This document shows, piece after piece, positions 48,921-59,830 of a stretch of DNA of 64,000 nucleotides. The notes under the pieces are model-generated. The model saw only the letters and a list, made by a program, of their open reading frames with translations. It did no database searches and was not told where the DNA came from. Made by a program: the position numbers and the translations under genes. Source of the DNA: Phialocephala subalpina (Eukaryota > Ascomycota > Leotiomycetes > Helotiales > Mollisiaceae); contig FJOG01000025.1 in the NCBI GenBank assembly GCA_900073065.1, forward strand, positions 186,001 to 250,000. Direction: 5' to 3'. Every line of letters begins with the position of its first letter. Position 1 is the first letter of the stretch.

Positions 48921-49778
48921 ATGTCAGTGTTTTCAAAGATTGCGAGGTCGAGGAAGGCGGCGAAGGAGCACAAGAACAAAGTAGCAGAGAAAGACAAGGA
49001 ACCCGAAGTGGCCGTCAAAGCACCATATAAGCACACCCCAACACACGCTGCCGTCGATGCATTGAGCGGAGCACCATCAACTTGGAACGCCGAGGATAGG
49101 CCCAAGATCAAGGAGCACCACAAGAGAAGGAGTGAAATGGTCATCAGCCGGACAGGAAGCTCTCTTTCCCACATGTCATACGCCGGATCATCAACAAACA
49201 TCCCACCTCTTCCACGAAATAGCAGCTACAGCAGCTACAATCCCACCTGGTTCGACCGTGGCGGAGATGTGTATCACTCTCACGATTCATCAAGGCAGAA
49301 GGCACTGAAATCACACTCATATCATGACTCTGGCATTGGACCCAGCCCACTTGCGAGTCAACAACAATCCGAAGGTAAATCTTCCAACATTTCATCAAAA
49401 CAGCATGAACAAACCCAACAACCAACATTTGAACCCCAATTGGACCACCGACTAACTTCATATGTAGAAGTTTCCCCCGTCGTCTCCTCCGGCAACAGCA
49501 CAAACTCCAACTCCTCCGCCGAGAATCTCGAAATTGCGCCAGTTAAAAACTCAAACCGCCACTCCCACCGCCCTCAACCCATCGTGTACGCAGAAAAAGA
49601 TATTTTCGACCGCCTGCACACTAGTACGACACGAAAACTCGGCGAAGCACCCGTCCTCGACGCGCCCCCTCCAGTCAAACCCAAGACTCCCACCTCAACC
49701 ATCGTAGCACAAGAGACGAAGCCAAAGAAGCAAAGATGGAGTATACTCGGAAAGAAGAACACCACCGCAGTCGTCTGA
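48921..49778 (+). CDS. Conserved low-complexity protein of filamentous ascomycetes, function unknown
   Basis: A single exon of 285 aa from an ATG at 48921. The N-terminal 75 residues are basic and look conserved in kind: MSVFSKIARSRKAAKEHKNK, then APYKHTPTHAAVDALSGAPS and EDRPKIKEHHKRRSEM. The remainder is Ser/Asn/Gln-rich with Tyr-containing patches (SSYSSYNPTWFDRGG). It ends with a second basic block (ETKPKKQRWSILGKKN). No enzyme domain or membrane helix is present. The THAAVDALSGAPS block is shared by homologues I remember without assigned role. The long pyrimidine-rich upstream region suggests a heavily regulated promoter or long leader. Confidence 0.75.
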   Translation: MSVFSKIARSRKAAKEHKNKVAEKDKEPEVAVKAPYKHTPTHAAVDALSGAPSTWNAEDRPKIKEHHKRRSEMVISRTGSSLSHMSYAGSSTNIPPLPRNSSYSSYNPTWFDRGGDVYHSHDSSRQKALKSHSYHDSGIGPSPLASQQQSEGKSSNISSKQHEQTQQPTFEPQLDHRLTSYVEVSPVVSSGNSTNSNSSAENLEIAPVKNSNRHSHRPQPIVYAEKDIFDRLHTSTTRKLGEAPVLDAPPPVKPKTPTSTIVAQETKPKKQRWSILGKKNTTAVV

Positions 49779-52361
49779 TGCATCAAACCATCCCAATGAT
49801 CCCCGTATCAGGCAATAGATCGCTCATAATGGACGGGAGGTCGCAGGAAACGTACGCAACCGAAATAAACACACATACATTTTTTCCGGGAGATAAAAAA
49901 GGAACTACCACTCGCTGCAGGTCTGGGAGGGTGCATTGCATGTTGAAAATATTTCGCTCTTCCTCGCGTGCTACCAACATACACGTTACATGTGCAGTAC
50001 ACGTGTGTTGCACTCCCAAATTTCCATACGTTGCCTCGCAACACACACACGTCGTTTCCACGATATCTCTGTTTTCTCGGGCTCGAACCTTTCCTTTGTT
50101 AGTCAACTTGTGTCAAATCTTTCTGTCTCGGAGCGAATTGTTGCTTTTAGCGAATCGAATAGTTTTTGTTGTTTCTGTGTTGCCTGCGTACTGTACCTAC
50201 AGCTTTTTTGGATGCTTTGTCTCACCGGGGACGTGTCTCTCCGCCACGCCATATCCGTCCCTTTTGGTGTATCGAGAGAAGGAGAAACCCACGGTCGGGT
50301 GCAGGAAGCGATCGAATGGGGGAATAATGAAATCGGGGGACTGGCAGATTTCGGGTTGAATGGCTTCGCATTCACAACACACCGCTTGGATCCTTTTTTA
50401 TGATCGAGGGAGTTACTTTTAGAACGGCTGGGTTGGAATTTTGGGATTCGACTCGATGAAATGGTAGATATATCTCAGGAATAAGACGGAGAGCCCATTG
50501 GATCAGTTGATGATGGATTGGATTGTGACTGCTGCGCGGAGGAACACAGTACAAACATGTGCCACAGCATATGCACATCTACAAATACAAAATTAATGAT
50601 ATCGAGTATCAGAGATCAAAGCAACACAATGTGATCTCTGAACCTTCAACACATGACTTCATCACCCCTACGTTTTATTTTCTTGTTCAATTTGCTAATC
50701 TCGCAACTTGTGCAACTTCAGTAAATATGAAAAGTTCCCTTTTGTTCCCAGCCCTCTGGATCACCCCAAACAACCAAAATCGAACCCGCAGGAGGTTGGC
50801 CGCCGGCCTGTTCCCGTATGACCACGCCTCACGCAGTGAACCGGGACGTCCTTCCCTGCTTCCCTAATCATCCACTTCAACCTCTGAGCTAACCCAAAGA
50901 CAACTACAGCGCCAATCTCAGTCTCTTCGTTTGCTTTGTTTCGATTCAATATCAACGCAGGCGCCTTCACATCAGCCAATCCATCAAATTCCAACCCTGG
51001 ACCTTCTCGTCTCGCACGGACAAATTTCCACCGTCTAAAGAAACATGCCAAGACCTTGAGGCAAATCTAGAGCCCTGTTTTTCGTCTCCGTTCCGTTGTT
51101 GGGTTTAGTGCTGTATCACTAATCCCTGGTGCAAATCGATCTTGAAGCTCAAAGTCCAAGGGAGATCGACAACCTTCCAAGTTATCGAAAACTCTATTTT
51201 CTCTTTAGAAATGATTCATTCACCTGCGTTACGATGTTTATATTGCGATGATGATTAAACGGAGAAATCGATGACACGACGTCAACTCGAAGGTCGGCCT
51301 CATTGCAATGGACCTTGGCTCTGTCGTGTCCGGAAGATTTCAGCGGTTCTCGACGATCGAGAAGTACGTGAGTGAGTGGATCGTACCGGATGCCACGCTG
51401 GATCTTGACGTGAGGTTGAAACGCATACACGAGCTTCCAATCGAGGCCTTGGTACGGAAGAAAACTCTAACGAAGTGTACGGTAGGTAAGAGGCGTGGGT
51501 AAGATTTTGGCATATCTGGCTACCGGTTTTCCTACCCCGCATTGCTCGTTTGAATCATATCATGCTGGCATGAAATCATTGGTGCATCATGATGATGGCA
51601 GGTTGAGAGAATCCCATCGAGGTCCTTGCATTCAGCCGTGGCGCTCCTAGCACCATCTCAAGCGTCGAGGGGGACTCGGGAGCGGTGTTGAGACGGGTCT
51701 CGATTTCACGCATATCTCGTGGCATCCAGTCTAGGATAGCGGCTTCCGTTTTCTGGATGGTTGGGACGCTGTTTTGGGAAAGTAGACCCACAGTTCGCAC
51801 CGAGTAAGGAAAGGGAAAATATTGTCAAACGGAACCATCAACGGCCCGCTTTCCTTCTTGTGGAACAATCGAGCGAGCTGAATCGTGGTATCGGAATCTG
51901 GATTTGACGTCCTGTGTTTCTGGTACCTGCCGCCAAGGCCATTCCGAGAGAAAGAAACTTTTGTTAGGGCCCATGAAATGATCCTTAGAGATGATGCTGG
52001 ATTGAGGAGGCAGGAGCGAGAGGGGTCGAGTAGGGTACCACTCCACGCAAAACTTTGGTTCTGGGGTGTATCCGAGTAGTCGCCAGTAGTTTGCTTAGCA
52101 TGGTCGAGAAGGGTCTTAAAGTATGTATGTTAACTTGTAAGCTTGTCATTAGTTTCGATTGGCATGCTTGAAGGCAGTTCTTGCAGCTTGATGACCTTTG
52201 TGCCAGTCACAGTTCTTCCTCGTGGTGTCTATGCCTGGAAGGGTTGTTAGGTCGAAGTCTTGTGTCATGGAGGAGTCAGATTCTCCCAAAGGCGTTCACT
52301 TACACAAGGATTTGTTCGTTTTTCTTCTGTATGGGATTCGAGGAACCGGATGGAGAGATCG
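49779..52361. other. Gene-poor 2.6-kb interval
   Basis: Overlapping short frames in all phases with no recognisable domain. No tRNA, transposase or terminal repeats were seen. Confidence 0.4.
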
Positions 52362-52613
52362 AGATTGGAGTTCCTTAGACGAGTGCAAGCGACCACCTGG
52401 AAGCGCAGATTCATGGTCACCGAACGAAACACAATTGGTCTCGCGCCGCCTGAAGTTGTTGTTGGTGATATGATTTGCTTGTTGTGGGGATGTAGTGTTC
52501 CCGTCATCTCGAGGGATCTAGGTGGGAAGAAGTGCAAGCTGATCGGGGAGTGCTATGTGCACGGGATCTTGAACGGGGAGTTTCTTGAGAAGAATTTGGG
52601 TATTGAGCCATGA
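52362..52613 (+). pseudogene. Relic of a HET-domain (heterokaryon incompatibility) protein C-terminus
   Basis: The plus frame reads EFLRRVQATTWKRRFMVTER, then TIGLAPPEVVVGDMICLLWG, CSVPVISRDLG and LIGECYVHGILNGEFLE before a stop at 52611-52613. This order (RR-F-T, IGLxP, VGD, GCxVPxxLR, GECYVHGxMxGE) is the typical C-terminus of fungal HET proteins. The 400-600 residues that should precede it, including the N-terminal HET domain, were not found in any frame upstream. It is therefore a fragment. HET proteins control self/non-self recognition during hyphal fusion; this piece cannot do so alone. Confidence 0.6.
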
Positions 52614-53754
52614 AGGATGAGTTGAATCGGGAATTTGATATTGTATGATACTTTGATGATGGCGCTACGGCTCTCAGCATGTAGCATTGTAGGTAGAAGG
52701 CCTTCCAAGCCTGGCAATCTGCTCCAAGAACTTCTTGAGATTCGTACTCGTTTCAACGTTTAGTCACTCAGTAGTTGATCCATATCCAGAACAAAAATGA
52801 TGGACTAGAACATACATTCATCCACAGCTATGGTACTCTTTGTGATTGTTGTTGAAATTCTCTCGCTTAAGTAACGAAGGAAAAGGGGCTTCATCTGGTT
52901 AAATGTTGCACGATGGTACTCATATTGTTCCAGCTGATAATCTGTCTGTTGAAGGGTTATCACACAAGTACTCTACACAGCCAGCGATACAACAGGCAAC
53001 TACCCTCGGTACCGCTCGCTTGGACTAATCAAAGGAGGGTCCACGGACATTTTGACGTCGCCGGCAGATTTTGCCTCGCTAAGCGTTCTCAATGCCCCAA
53101 GTATGTATGGACTTTGGCCGATTTGTTTTGGGATTGTTTTCATCAGATTGAAGAACGCGCACCTGAGGCAAAAGAACGGTTATTGACGTGAAAAGAGGCC
53201 TGTGACTGCAAGTGAAGACGAATGCAGCTTGAAAGTCTCCGCCCGCTTGGGTGAACAAAAACAAAAAAGTAGAGCCAATAACGATAGAGGTAGATCTGAA
53301 CAACGCACCGTATAGATTCAAATAAACAAATTTCCAGCACATCAATCCCGAAAGCTGATTCACCAGCCGCCTTCAACATTAAGTTCTGTCGGTTGAGTAG
53401 GTGACCTAACACGTTAGGTCTAAGCCCGGGCAGACACCACAATCAAACTCTCCCAGAAAACTTAAGTTGACTGGTTGTTTGTTCTCGAGCATCACCGGAT
53501 GCTCGAGTTTGTTTTGCATTTTCTTTCTTTTTTTTGCAACTTTTGGGAAGCGTTTTGCAGTTCTTTTCCCCGCTAGTTGTGAATGCCCCCCCCCCCCCCC
53601 GGAGCGAGAAGGACCTACGAGTCGTTGATTAAAACTTTGACGGCACTTTCCATTTCAGTCGACAAGGACAATGGAGAAGTGCAATGAGTTATAAGGTAGC
53701 ATTTTCGAAGACAATACCAGAGCTATGCAGCATTATTCGCAGAAGTCCACTTCT
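52614..53754. other. Intergenic region with a C15 homopolymer
   Basis: No supported gene. A run of 15 C residues lies at 53586-53600, preceded by T-runs at about 53527-53536. Confidence 0.5.
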
Positions 53755-55053
53755 CTACATGTCTGTCAATCTCCCAAATGATGATTCGACTTTTACACCA
53801 CCATCATCATCAAAGGTCTTCCCTCGATCCCACTCTCTGCCTTCTCCCTGCTTCGCCCATCTGACATCTGCCTCTCGTTTCTCCCCACCTTTCTCCCATT
53901 TACTGACCTCTTCTTCCGTGAATCCAGCAGCTCGTAGTCTATCTGCGCCTTGCTGCTTCCACTTCTGACGGTCTCTCAATGCCTCTAACGCCTGGTCCCA
54001 ATCATTCTCCTCATCAGGATCGAGTTGCACATCAGTCGTAGGATCATAGTTCGCCGAGAATCTGGAATCGATTCCAGAGACGTCGGAGATGGTGCCTCGT
54101 CCTCGAATCTTTATTTTAGGTGGTGGTGGAGGGCCTATGATGTCGTCTAAGGGATCTGAATCGTACTCTGGTTTGCGTTTAGGCTCTCTCTCGGATTTCT
54201 TTGACTCTTCCTCTGTCTTCCTCTTCTCTCTGGAGGGTGAACGTCGATGCCGATGAGATCGATGCGACTTGTCCCGGGATCTCTCTTCTTCTGGTGACCT
54301 CGATCGCTTCCTCCTTGGTGATCTATGCCGCCGTTCCGGATTCTTCTCTCTATTCTCTCTTGGAGATCTCGATCTGTCCCGTCTTTTCGAACCCTTCTCT
54401 CTACTCTCCCCTAGAGATCTCGATCGTGATCTATCTCGTTTCCGTCGTTCTTTTCTATCTCTTGCTCGGTCTTCGGACGCGCTTCTATGTCTTCTATGAC
54501 TTCTATGGTCTCTCAACCTTTCCCCCTCACTCCTATGCTCTCTGCTCTCACGGTCTCGACCGCTCTTCGCTCGCGGCTTTTCTTCCGGCTTCTCATCTTC
54601 GCTAGAAGTGTTCACATATCTCACACCGTTGTTCTTGCCGCTGCCCTCAGTGCGCTTCCGCTTACTTGGCCGTCCTCCTAAAATCGCAGCAATATCTCCA
54701 AGCTGCCGCCTCCGAATGTCGCCTGCCCCAACCTTTACGGGCTTCTTCTCTTCTTGGTGACTCGGTAAAGTTCGAAGACGCGCCCGGGCTTCTGCAGCCT
54801 CTCTTGCCAACAATGCTTGGTTGTGACTGTCGGTATCCTTGATGATGTTTCGGAGGAATCGAGTATTGGGCTTGGGCTTATTTGCAGGTGGCCTTAATAG
54901 ATCAGCAAGATTCGCGGAAATAGGAGGCAAGAGTTCTTACTTTGACTGTGCGAAAGCTTGCAGACCCAGGGTGGAATATTTGACGGAGGTTTCTTTCGCA
55001 TCCTTCGCGAGGAGTTTTGCGACATAGTCGTCGGTGAGCTCTTCGTCCGCCAT
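53755..55053 (-). CDS. RS-domain protein, pre-mRNA-splicing factor 38B-like
   Basis: Exons 55053-54941 and 54892-53755 (48-nt intron) give 416 aa. The N-terminus MADEELTDDYVAKLLAKDAK leads across the splice to AFAQSKPPANKPKPNTRFLR and IIKDTDSHNQALLAREAAEA. Residues about 125-260 form an RS/RD-rich domain with many SPRR and HRSHRHRR elements. The C-terminal module has YDSDPLDDIIGPPPPP, DWDQALEALRDRQKWKQQGA and AAGFTEEEVSKWE. RS domains mark nuclear splicing proteins. Fungal homologues with this three-part plan are commonly labelled splicing factor 38B, but that name may be inherited annotation rather than proven function. It is divergent from Sos7. Confidence 0.8.
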
Positions 55054-55406
55054 GTTATTGTACTACCATGGAAAGTCCTATGTGCAAAAGAGACCCAACA
55101 TATGGGATTGTAAATCAAGTGATCTCCGTAACTTTTCTGAATGTCCGATGAAATGTTGTGAGTCTTCCTGACATCGGCCCGCTGCCTGTTTCGGCACTTC
55201 AAGGGCGGTGACTAGGGTTCCGAAGAGGGGCAGAATACCATTGTTTACTTTCTGCCAAATCGCGAGATTCTGATCGCGTGCTCTCTCAACTCTGGAACAC
55301 TCGTCGACTTCTGATTTTCTTGAAATCGCTTCACGGGGATACCTTTTCAGCATCGGGCGATTTGACACCTCGAAATACCAAACGGCCACTGTACGAGACT
55401 TATAAC
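55054..55406. promoter_or_regulatory. Divergent promoter (RS protein / Sos7)
   Basis: A 353-bp spacer between opposed start codons. The frame upstream of the Sos7 ATG is open from 55278 but lacks an earlier ATG. No specific motif was recognised. Confidence 0.45.
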
Positions 55407-56298
55407 ATGGCGCACTCGCATGAGGATGTTCTTGAAACACTTCTAGATGTCCAGAAATCACATGAATTCTCTATCATAAAACTTAGTGAGCCAGTGTCTG
55501 GCCCACTAAATCAAAATGCGGGTGAGCGAACTTCAGATGTATCGGTAGATGTCTTCGACAACCCAACTCCGGCAAGCCTCGAGGAAGATCTATTACATTA
55601 CAAGGTATGTTTGAACCGCTTCTTACAAGGCCCACGCGTTGATGATGTCAAAGGAACTCTTCTCCAAGCTCCGATTCTCCTACCTCGAACAAGTCACAAA
55701 AGAGAAGTTCATACGCGCGATTGTTGGGGATCCACCTCTCGTCGTAGAGCATCAAGAGAATGTCGAGCTCGAACAGACACTTGCAATCTCAAAGGCAGCG
55801 CTGAAGGCTCAGAAGACTGAAGTTGCAGAGCTTGTGGCAGAGTTGGAGAAGAGAGGTCGGGAGCTATGCCGGAAGTATCAGAATATTCAGATGCAGACTT
55901 CACAGCTGCAGGAGTTGCCGCAACGGATCGAGGAATTGGAGGCTAGAGTGGAGGAATTGCGAGCGTTTCAACAGCCCGGGTCGAATCCTACCTTGAATAT
56001 GCCCCTCGACAAAACCTTGGCTTTGGTGGAAGAGCGGGAGAGGGAAAGAGCAGAGCTGGATCGTCAGTTGGAGCAGCTCCAAGTTATGCTGCCAAGAAAG
56101 ACTAAAGAATTGGAAAGACTGAATGCGGAGCTGCAGCCTCTGGAGGTCAAGAGACTCGGAAGCACAGCGTCAGCAAAGGAAGCAAAGCGGAGGAAGGAAG
56201 AAGCACTGGGTGGTGTAGGCGATGACTTGGAAGAACGAGGTAGATGGTGGAGGGGAGTCGAGAGTGGCCTAAAGGGCATGCTGGGCGTTGAGAGTTGA
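55407..56298 (+). CDS. Kinetochore protein Sos7-like
   Basis: Exons 55407-55604 and 55654-56298 (49-nt intron, donor GTATGT) give 280 aa. The N-terminal segment has FSIIKLSEPVSG and NPTPASLEEDLLHYKELFSK across the splice. The signature LRFSYLEQVTKEKFIRAIVG DPP follows (about residues 72-95). The remainder is heptad-type coiled coil (LEQTLAISKAALKAQKTEVA; RIEELEARVEELRAF; LDRQLEQLQVML). This arrangement matches Sos7, a coiled-coil kinetochore component described in fission yeast that links the Mis12 and CENP-C side of the kinetochore. The assignment rests on remembered family motifs, so another coiled-coil kinetochore factor remains possible. Confidence 0.75.
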
Positions 56299-56529
56299 GC
56301 TGTACTATTGTGGGATGGGTAAGGATCGTATACCATGGGAATTCGAGGCGTTCTGGGGTTATGTGTGGCAGGAAGGTGCCATTTGGTAACGGTTGATGAA
56401 TTATGTCGTTCTGAAGCAAGTGTAAGATGGTTGATAGAGAAATATAGTAAACATTGACAACGAAAAATTTTCTAGCCTGGAAGGGCGATTCAGGTCAATT
56501 TTGATAAATCCTAAAAAGCCATAAATAAA

Positions 56530-57650
56530 GGATTCAACAGTTAAATTCGATTTTTCTCTCTCAATTCGTTTTTGCGAAGTGGTGATCGCAAGGGTCTGAA
56601 GATCCCTGAGACAGGAGAACAATTGCAGAAGAAGTGTGCTGTTCTTACCACTCTCCCACTAGAAATCAGCGGCCCCGATTCTGGTCTCCATGTCATCGTC
56701 TGCGTTCGAAAGAGTTGGAGAGCTCGAGAGGACGAACATCTCGACTTGGAGCAGGGCAACCGGATCATGCTGCGCAAGTTCATCACCGACTTTGTGGAAC
56801 CAATTCCTGTTCTCTCAACCACGTCAGTTGTTTGACATGGCAGAGCTGCAGATGATGCACTACCTTGGATGGTTAGAGGAGAGGACGATGATGACCTGCC
56901 AGCCGTTCTTGACGCAGATCTCTGGAATGAGAACAATGATGAACGATTCAGCAACGTCTTCGCCGATGCGCCAGACTACTCCACTATTTTGATCATAGTG
57001 CGTGGTATTGATGGTTCGTCTATTCATGTTGACAGTTGGATTGGTGTCCAAACCAGATATCCCAAGCTGTACGAAGGGCCGGTTAAAAAGTATTGAGCCA
57101 TGGTCCGAGCTTTCCTCTCCCAAATACTTGATTTTTGGCAGTGAAAATCACGTGCGAGGCTCAATACTTTTTAACCGGCCCTTCGTACATTGTACTAGCC
57201 TTCACGTTTCCTGAGGTATACGTTCGGTTCCGTGCCCCCGCGGACCATGATTTCTTTTACCGGACCGAGCCATACGACGAGAGGCTGCACAGTTTCTTTC
57301 CCCTTTCGCAACTGATCGATCATGTCACTGGTCAGGCCCCACTTGCGAAATACGCCTGGCTGCTGAAGGAGTGGCGAGTTGGCACCGCCTGGCGTCAATC
57401 TCTGCTGCATATCAATCTGGAGATCAAGATCGCGTTAACCAAGTCATGGCTGCATACGGCCTCCAACGCTTCCGACCACGAAACGGACTTCCACTGATGC
57501 GAGATGTTTGAGAGGCTCGCGAAAAGTACTTTTGAGTTGTGGCCTTTTGTAGGCAAAATCGACGGCCCCGATTCTTGGACTTCTTCTTGGCCTAATGGAG
57601 GCTATCATGGTATCGATATCTCAAAGATTTGAGGGATGTTTGTAAGGAGA
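56530..57650 (+). pseudogene. Decayed coding sequence of unknown origin
   Basis: A frame without an ATG runs from about 56545 (LKIPETGEQLQKKCAVLTTL; EISGPDSGLHVIVCVRKSW) to TGA at 56833-56835. It continues in the same frame (MVRGEDDDDLPAVLDADLW; DYSTILIIVRGIDGSS) to a stop at 57094-57096, inside a long inverted repeat. Beyond the repeat, another phase (57135-57497) reads like coding sequence: YFLTGPSYIVLAFTFPEVYV, DHDFFYRTEPYDERLHSFFP. Near 57550 a short stretch (KIDGPDSWTSSW) echoes EISGPDSG. No family was recognised. Loss of the start, an in-frame stop, a frame change and an inserted or duplicated arm suggest a dead gene. Confidence 0.5.
57068..57189. repeat. 32-bp perfect inverted repeat, 58-nt loop
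   Basis: The left arm 57068-57099 begins TGTACGAAGGGCCGG and ends AAGTATTGAGCC. The right arm 57158-57189 is its exact reverse complement. No flanking target-site duplication is evident and no ORF lies between. The arms extend into open frames on both sides. This could be a small foldback element or a templated inverted duplication. Confidence 0.9.
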
Positions 57651-57926
57651 TTCGGGTATGCTTACGGTGGATGGTATTATTACATTTGTGGGGGATTTTC
57701 GCATTTCTAACCTTTTCCCATAGGTACTCTGACCATTGTTTGGAGCTGTCTAGAGCTATATGGTATTCATCGGGCGATCATGGGCATTTTTTAACGGCAA
57801 ATATGTTGCAAACAAATGGATTATACATGCCCTTGTTGACTTTAGTCAAAAACTTGAGTGACGTCTGAATCGAGGCGACATTTGAGAACTGAGCCGGTCA
57901 TGTGATACCATGGTCGCTTGATTTAA

Positions 57927-57944
57927 TTAGCGCTAAATTAGCGC
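57927..57944. promoter_or_regulatory. TTAGCGC repeats in the RPL37 promoter
   Basis: The palindrome TTAGCGCTAA (57927-57936) is followed at once by ATTAGCGC (57937-57944), about 90 bp upstream of the RPL37 start codon. Position and repetition suggest a regulatory site; its binding factor is unknown. Confidence 0.4.
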
Positions 57945-58032
57945 ACACAAGAATCAAATTGCTAAACCATCGCGATCCCAACTTCAACATCCTCGTCATA
58001 ACCTCAACGAACGCCACCACAGGTCTTCCAAA

Positions 58033-58551
58033 ATGAGTACGTTGCTACTATATGACTGCAATCAGCAAGATACTAACATCTTCACTTCTAGCGAAAGGTA
58101 CGAGCAGCTTTGGGAAACGCCATAACAAAACTCACACTCTGTGCAGACGCTGCGGTTAGTACACTCGATTCCTGCAAGAGTGGAGGGCTGGATCGGAACG
58201 CTCGAAGAGTGCTGGGCTTGAAGTTAAATCTGGGACTGACATACTCCCTCTCAGGTCGCCGATCTCTCCACATCCAAAAGCACACCTGCTCGTCCTGCGG
58301 ATACCCAGCAGCCAAGATTAGGCAATGTACGTCTCCATTGATATCGAAGAGCCTGGCTTCGAGATGGTATAACTGATGGAGGATTTATGGCTGACACAAA
58401 CGCAGACAACTGGGGCGAGAAGGCCAAGAGGAGAAAGACTACCGGTACCGGACGCATGCGACACATGAAGGGTGTTCCACGAAAATTCAAGAATGGCTTC
58501 CAAACTGGTGCGCCAAAGGATTCGAGAGGACCAGCCACCAAGGCCGAGTAA
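58033..58551 (+). CDS. RPL37: 60S ribosomal protein L37 (eL37)
   Basis: Four exons, 58033-58036, 58092-58154, 58255-58326 and 58406-58551, give 94 aa. Exon 1 is only ATGA, so the start codon is split from the body by a 55-nt intron, an arrangement common in ribosomal protein genes. The product begins [20 protein letters not shown]. Its zinc site is complete: C19, C22, C34 and C37 in LCRRC and CSSC. The basic tail [16 protein letters not shown] contacts 5.8S/25S rRNA. The joints restore RRCGRR and KIRQYNWGEK exactly as in L37 of other eukaryotes. The three introns total 234 nt. Confidence 0.97.
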
Positions 58552-58852
58552 AAGGGTCATTAGGGGAGTTGCATGATTTGGGACTGGTACTGGTTGCGGA
58601 TCGATTGCTATGATGTCTTCAAGACCACGGTCATGCTAGCAAATGCGATCAATTTGCACCAACGAATTTCTGATCTCTCGGAGGCTGTGATGTGATATCA
58701 AAGGATCCGACGCGAGATCACTAAGGGATGAGCGATGGGCATTTGAGCATGTTGGGCGCTGGCGAATCCTGGCTGTGGTATTCTCTGGTGCAAATCGATT
58801 CAGACAACAAACTTCCGCTCTTCGCATCTCTTCTTGCCATGCCAATCCAGAA
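58552..58852. other. Convergent spacer RPL37 / ELP6
   Basis: A 301-bp spacer between two 3' ends. Nothing else was seen. Confidence 0.4.
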
Positions 58853-59830
58853 TTATTGACCTCTCTCGAATACTTTTACCCCGCCATCCCCTCCCACAAA
58901 ATACAGCAACTCCTTCTCCTCGATCCTCTTCCGAATATCCCGATTATCTTCTAAAGTCCCATCTCCTATCGTGATTCTTAGAACACCACTGACATCTCTT
59001 GCCGTTCCACTGTCTAACAACCTTAAGTTCATTGTGAAATCTGCTTGGTGTGCAGTGCTCAACAAGAAAGCAGCATGATCTGCTTCCAACGGTGTCTGAT
59101 GACTCGACACAAGGGGAAGGTCTGCCGATAGAGACACTATGGTGGAATATACCTCCTGAAATCGTAAATTAGTAATCTTCCGCATTGAAGAGTATATGGC
59201 ACATACCTCTCGCAGGCCCATTAACATCTCCCCAACACTCACGGCGCCAACGGCATCACCTCCAGCAGCTAACAGGAGATCTAATTGATCTACAACTAGC
59301 AAGACTTGTACACCTCCCTCAGAATCCCTCAATGTCTTAGCGACATTTATAATCTCGTGAGACACATTTTGAAGAACGAGATTTGTGAGAATGTTGCTCG
59401 CAACTTTTGCTGAGCTTGCTTTTTGCTGCCTTGGAAGAAATAGTCCACTCAAGCCATCAACAAACGCAAATCTCTTCTTCGCGGCGAGCTTATCAAGATC
59501 AAGGCCCTATGGGTCCCTTCAGCATCAAATTCTTACCAGCACCTCATACACTAAGAACAGTGAAGAGAATTCAACGAAAATTTCACCAACCATTCTTCTA
59601 GCATTCTCCTTCCAAAAAGCCAAATCCCGCATGAAGCTCACCAACAACACCTTAGATTCATCTTCAGATCTGATATCAGAAGAAGCCTCAGAACCAACAA
59701 AGGCACTGTGAAGAAATCTCAGGACAAGCCAGTTTGTGCTCGCTCCCAGCACGCTCGTCAAGAGAACAAGAGATGCCTCCGGTGGAAGCGCCAGGTAGGG
59801 CTCAAGCAGCGGCGGAATTCGAGAGGACAT
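58853..59830 (-). CDS. ELP6: Elongator complex protein 6
   Basis: Exons 59830-59591, 59506-59207 and 59155-58853 (introns 84 and 51 nt) give 280 aa; yeast Elp6 has 273. It starts MSSRIPPLLEPYLALPPEAS, followed by LVLLTSVLGASTNWLVLRFL and KVLLVSFMRDLAFWKENARR. Across the first splice comes RMGLDLDKLAAKKRFAFVDG, then VQVLLVVDQLDLLLAAGGDA. These are strands of the RecA-like fold without a Walker A motif, as in Elp4-Elp5-Elp6, the hexamer that helps Elongator modify wobble uridine in tRNA. The first donor is GTTGGT, off consensus. The second intron is 51 nt, a multiple of three without stops, so retention would add 17 residues in frame. Confidence 0.88.

Noticed and set aside
57068..57189. Inverted repeat as a bacterial-type terminator
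   Set aside because: The sequence is eukaryotic, the loop is 58 nt and there is no adjacent gene end with a matching role.
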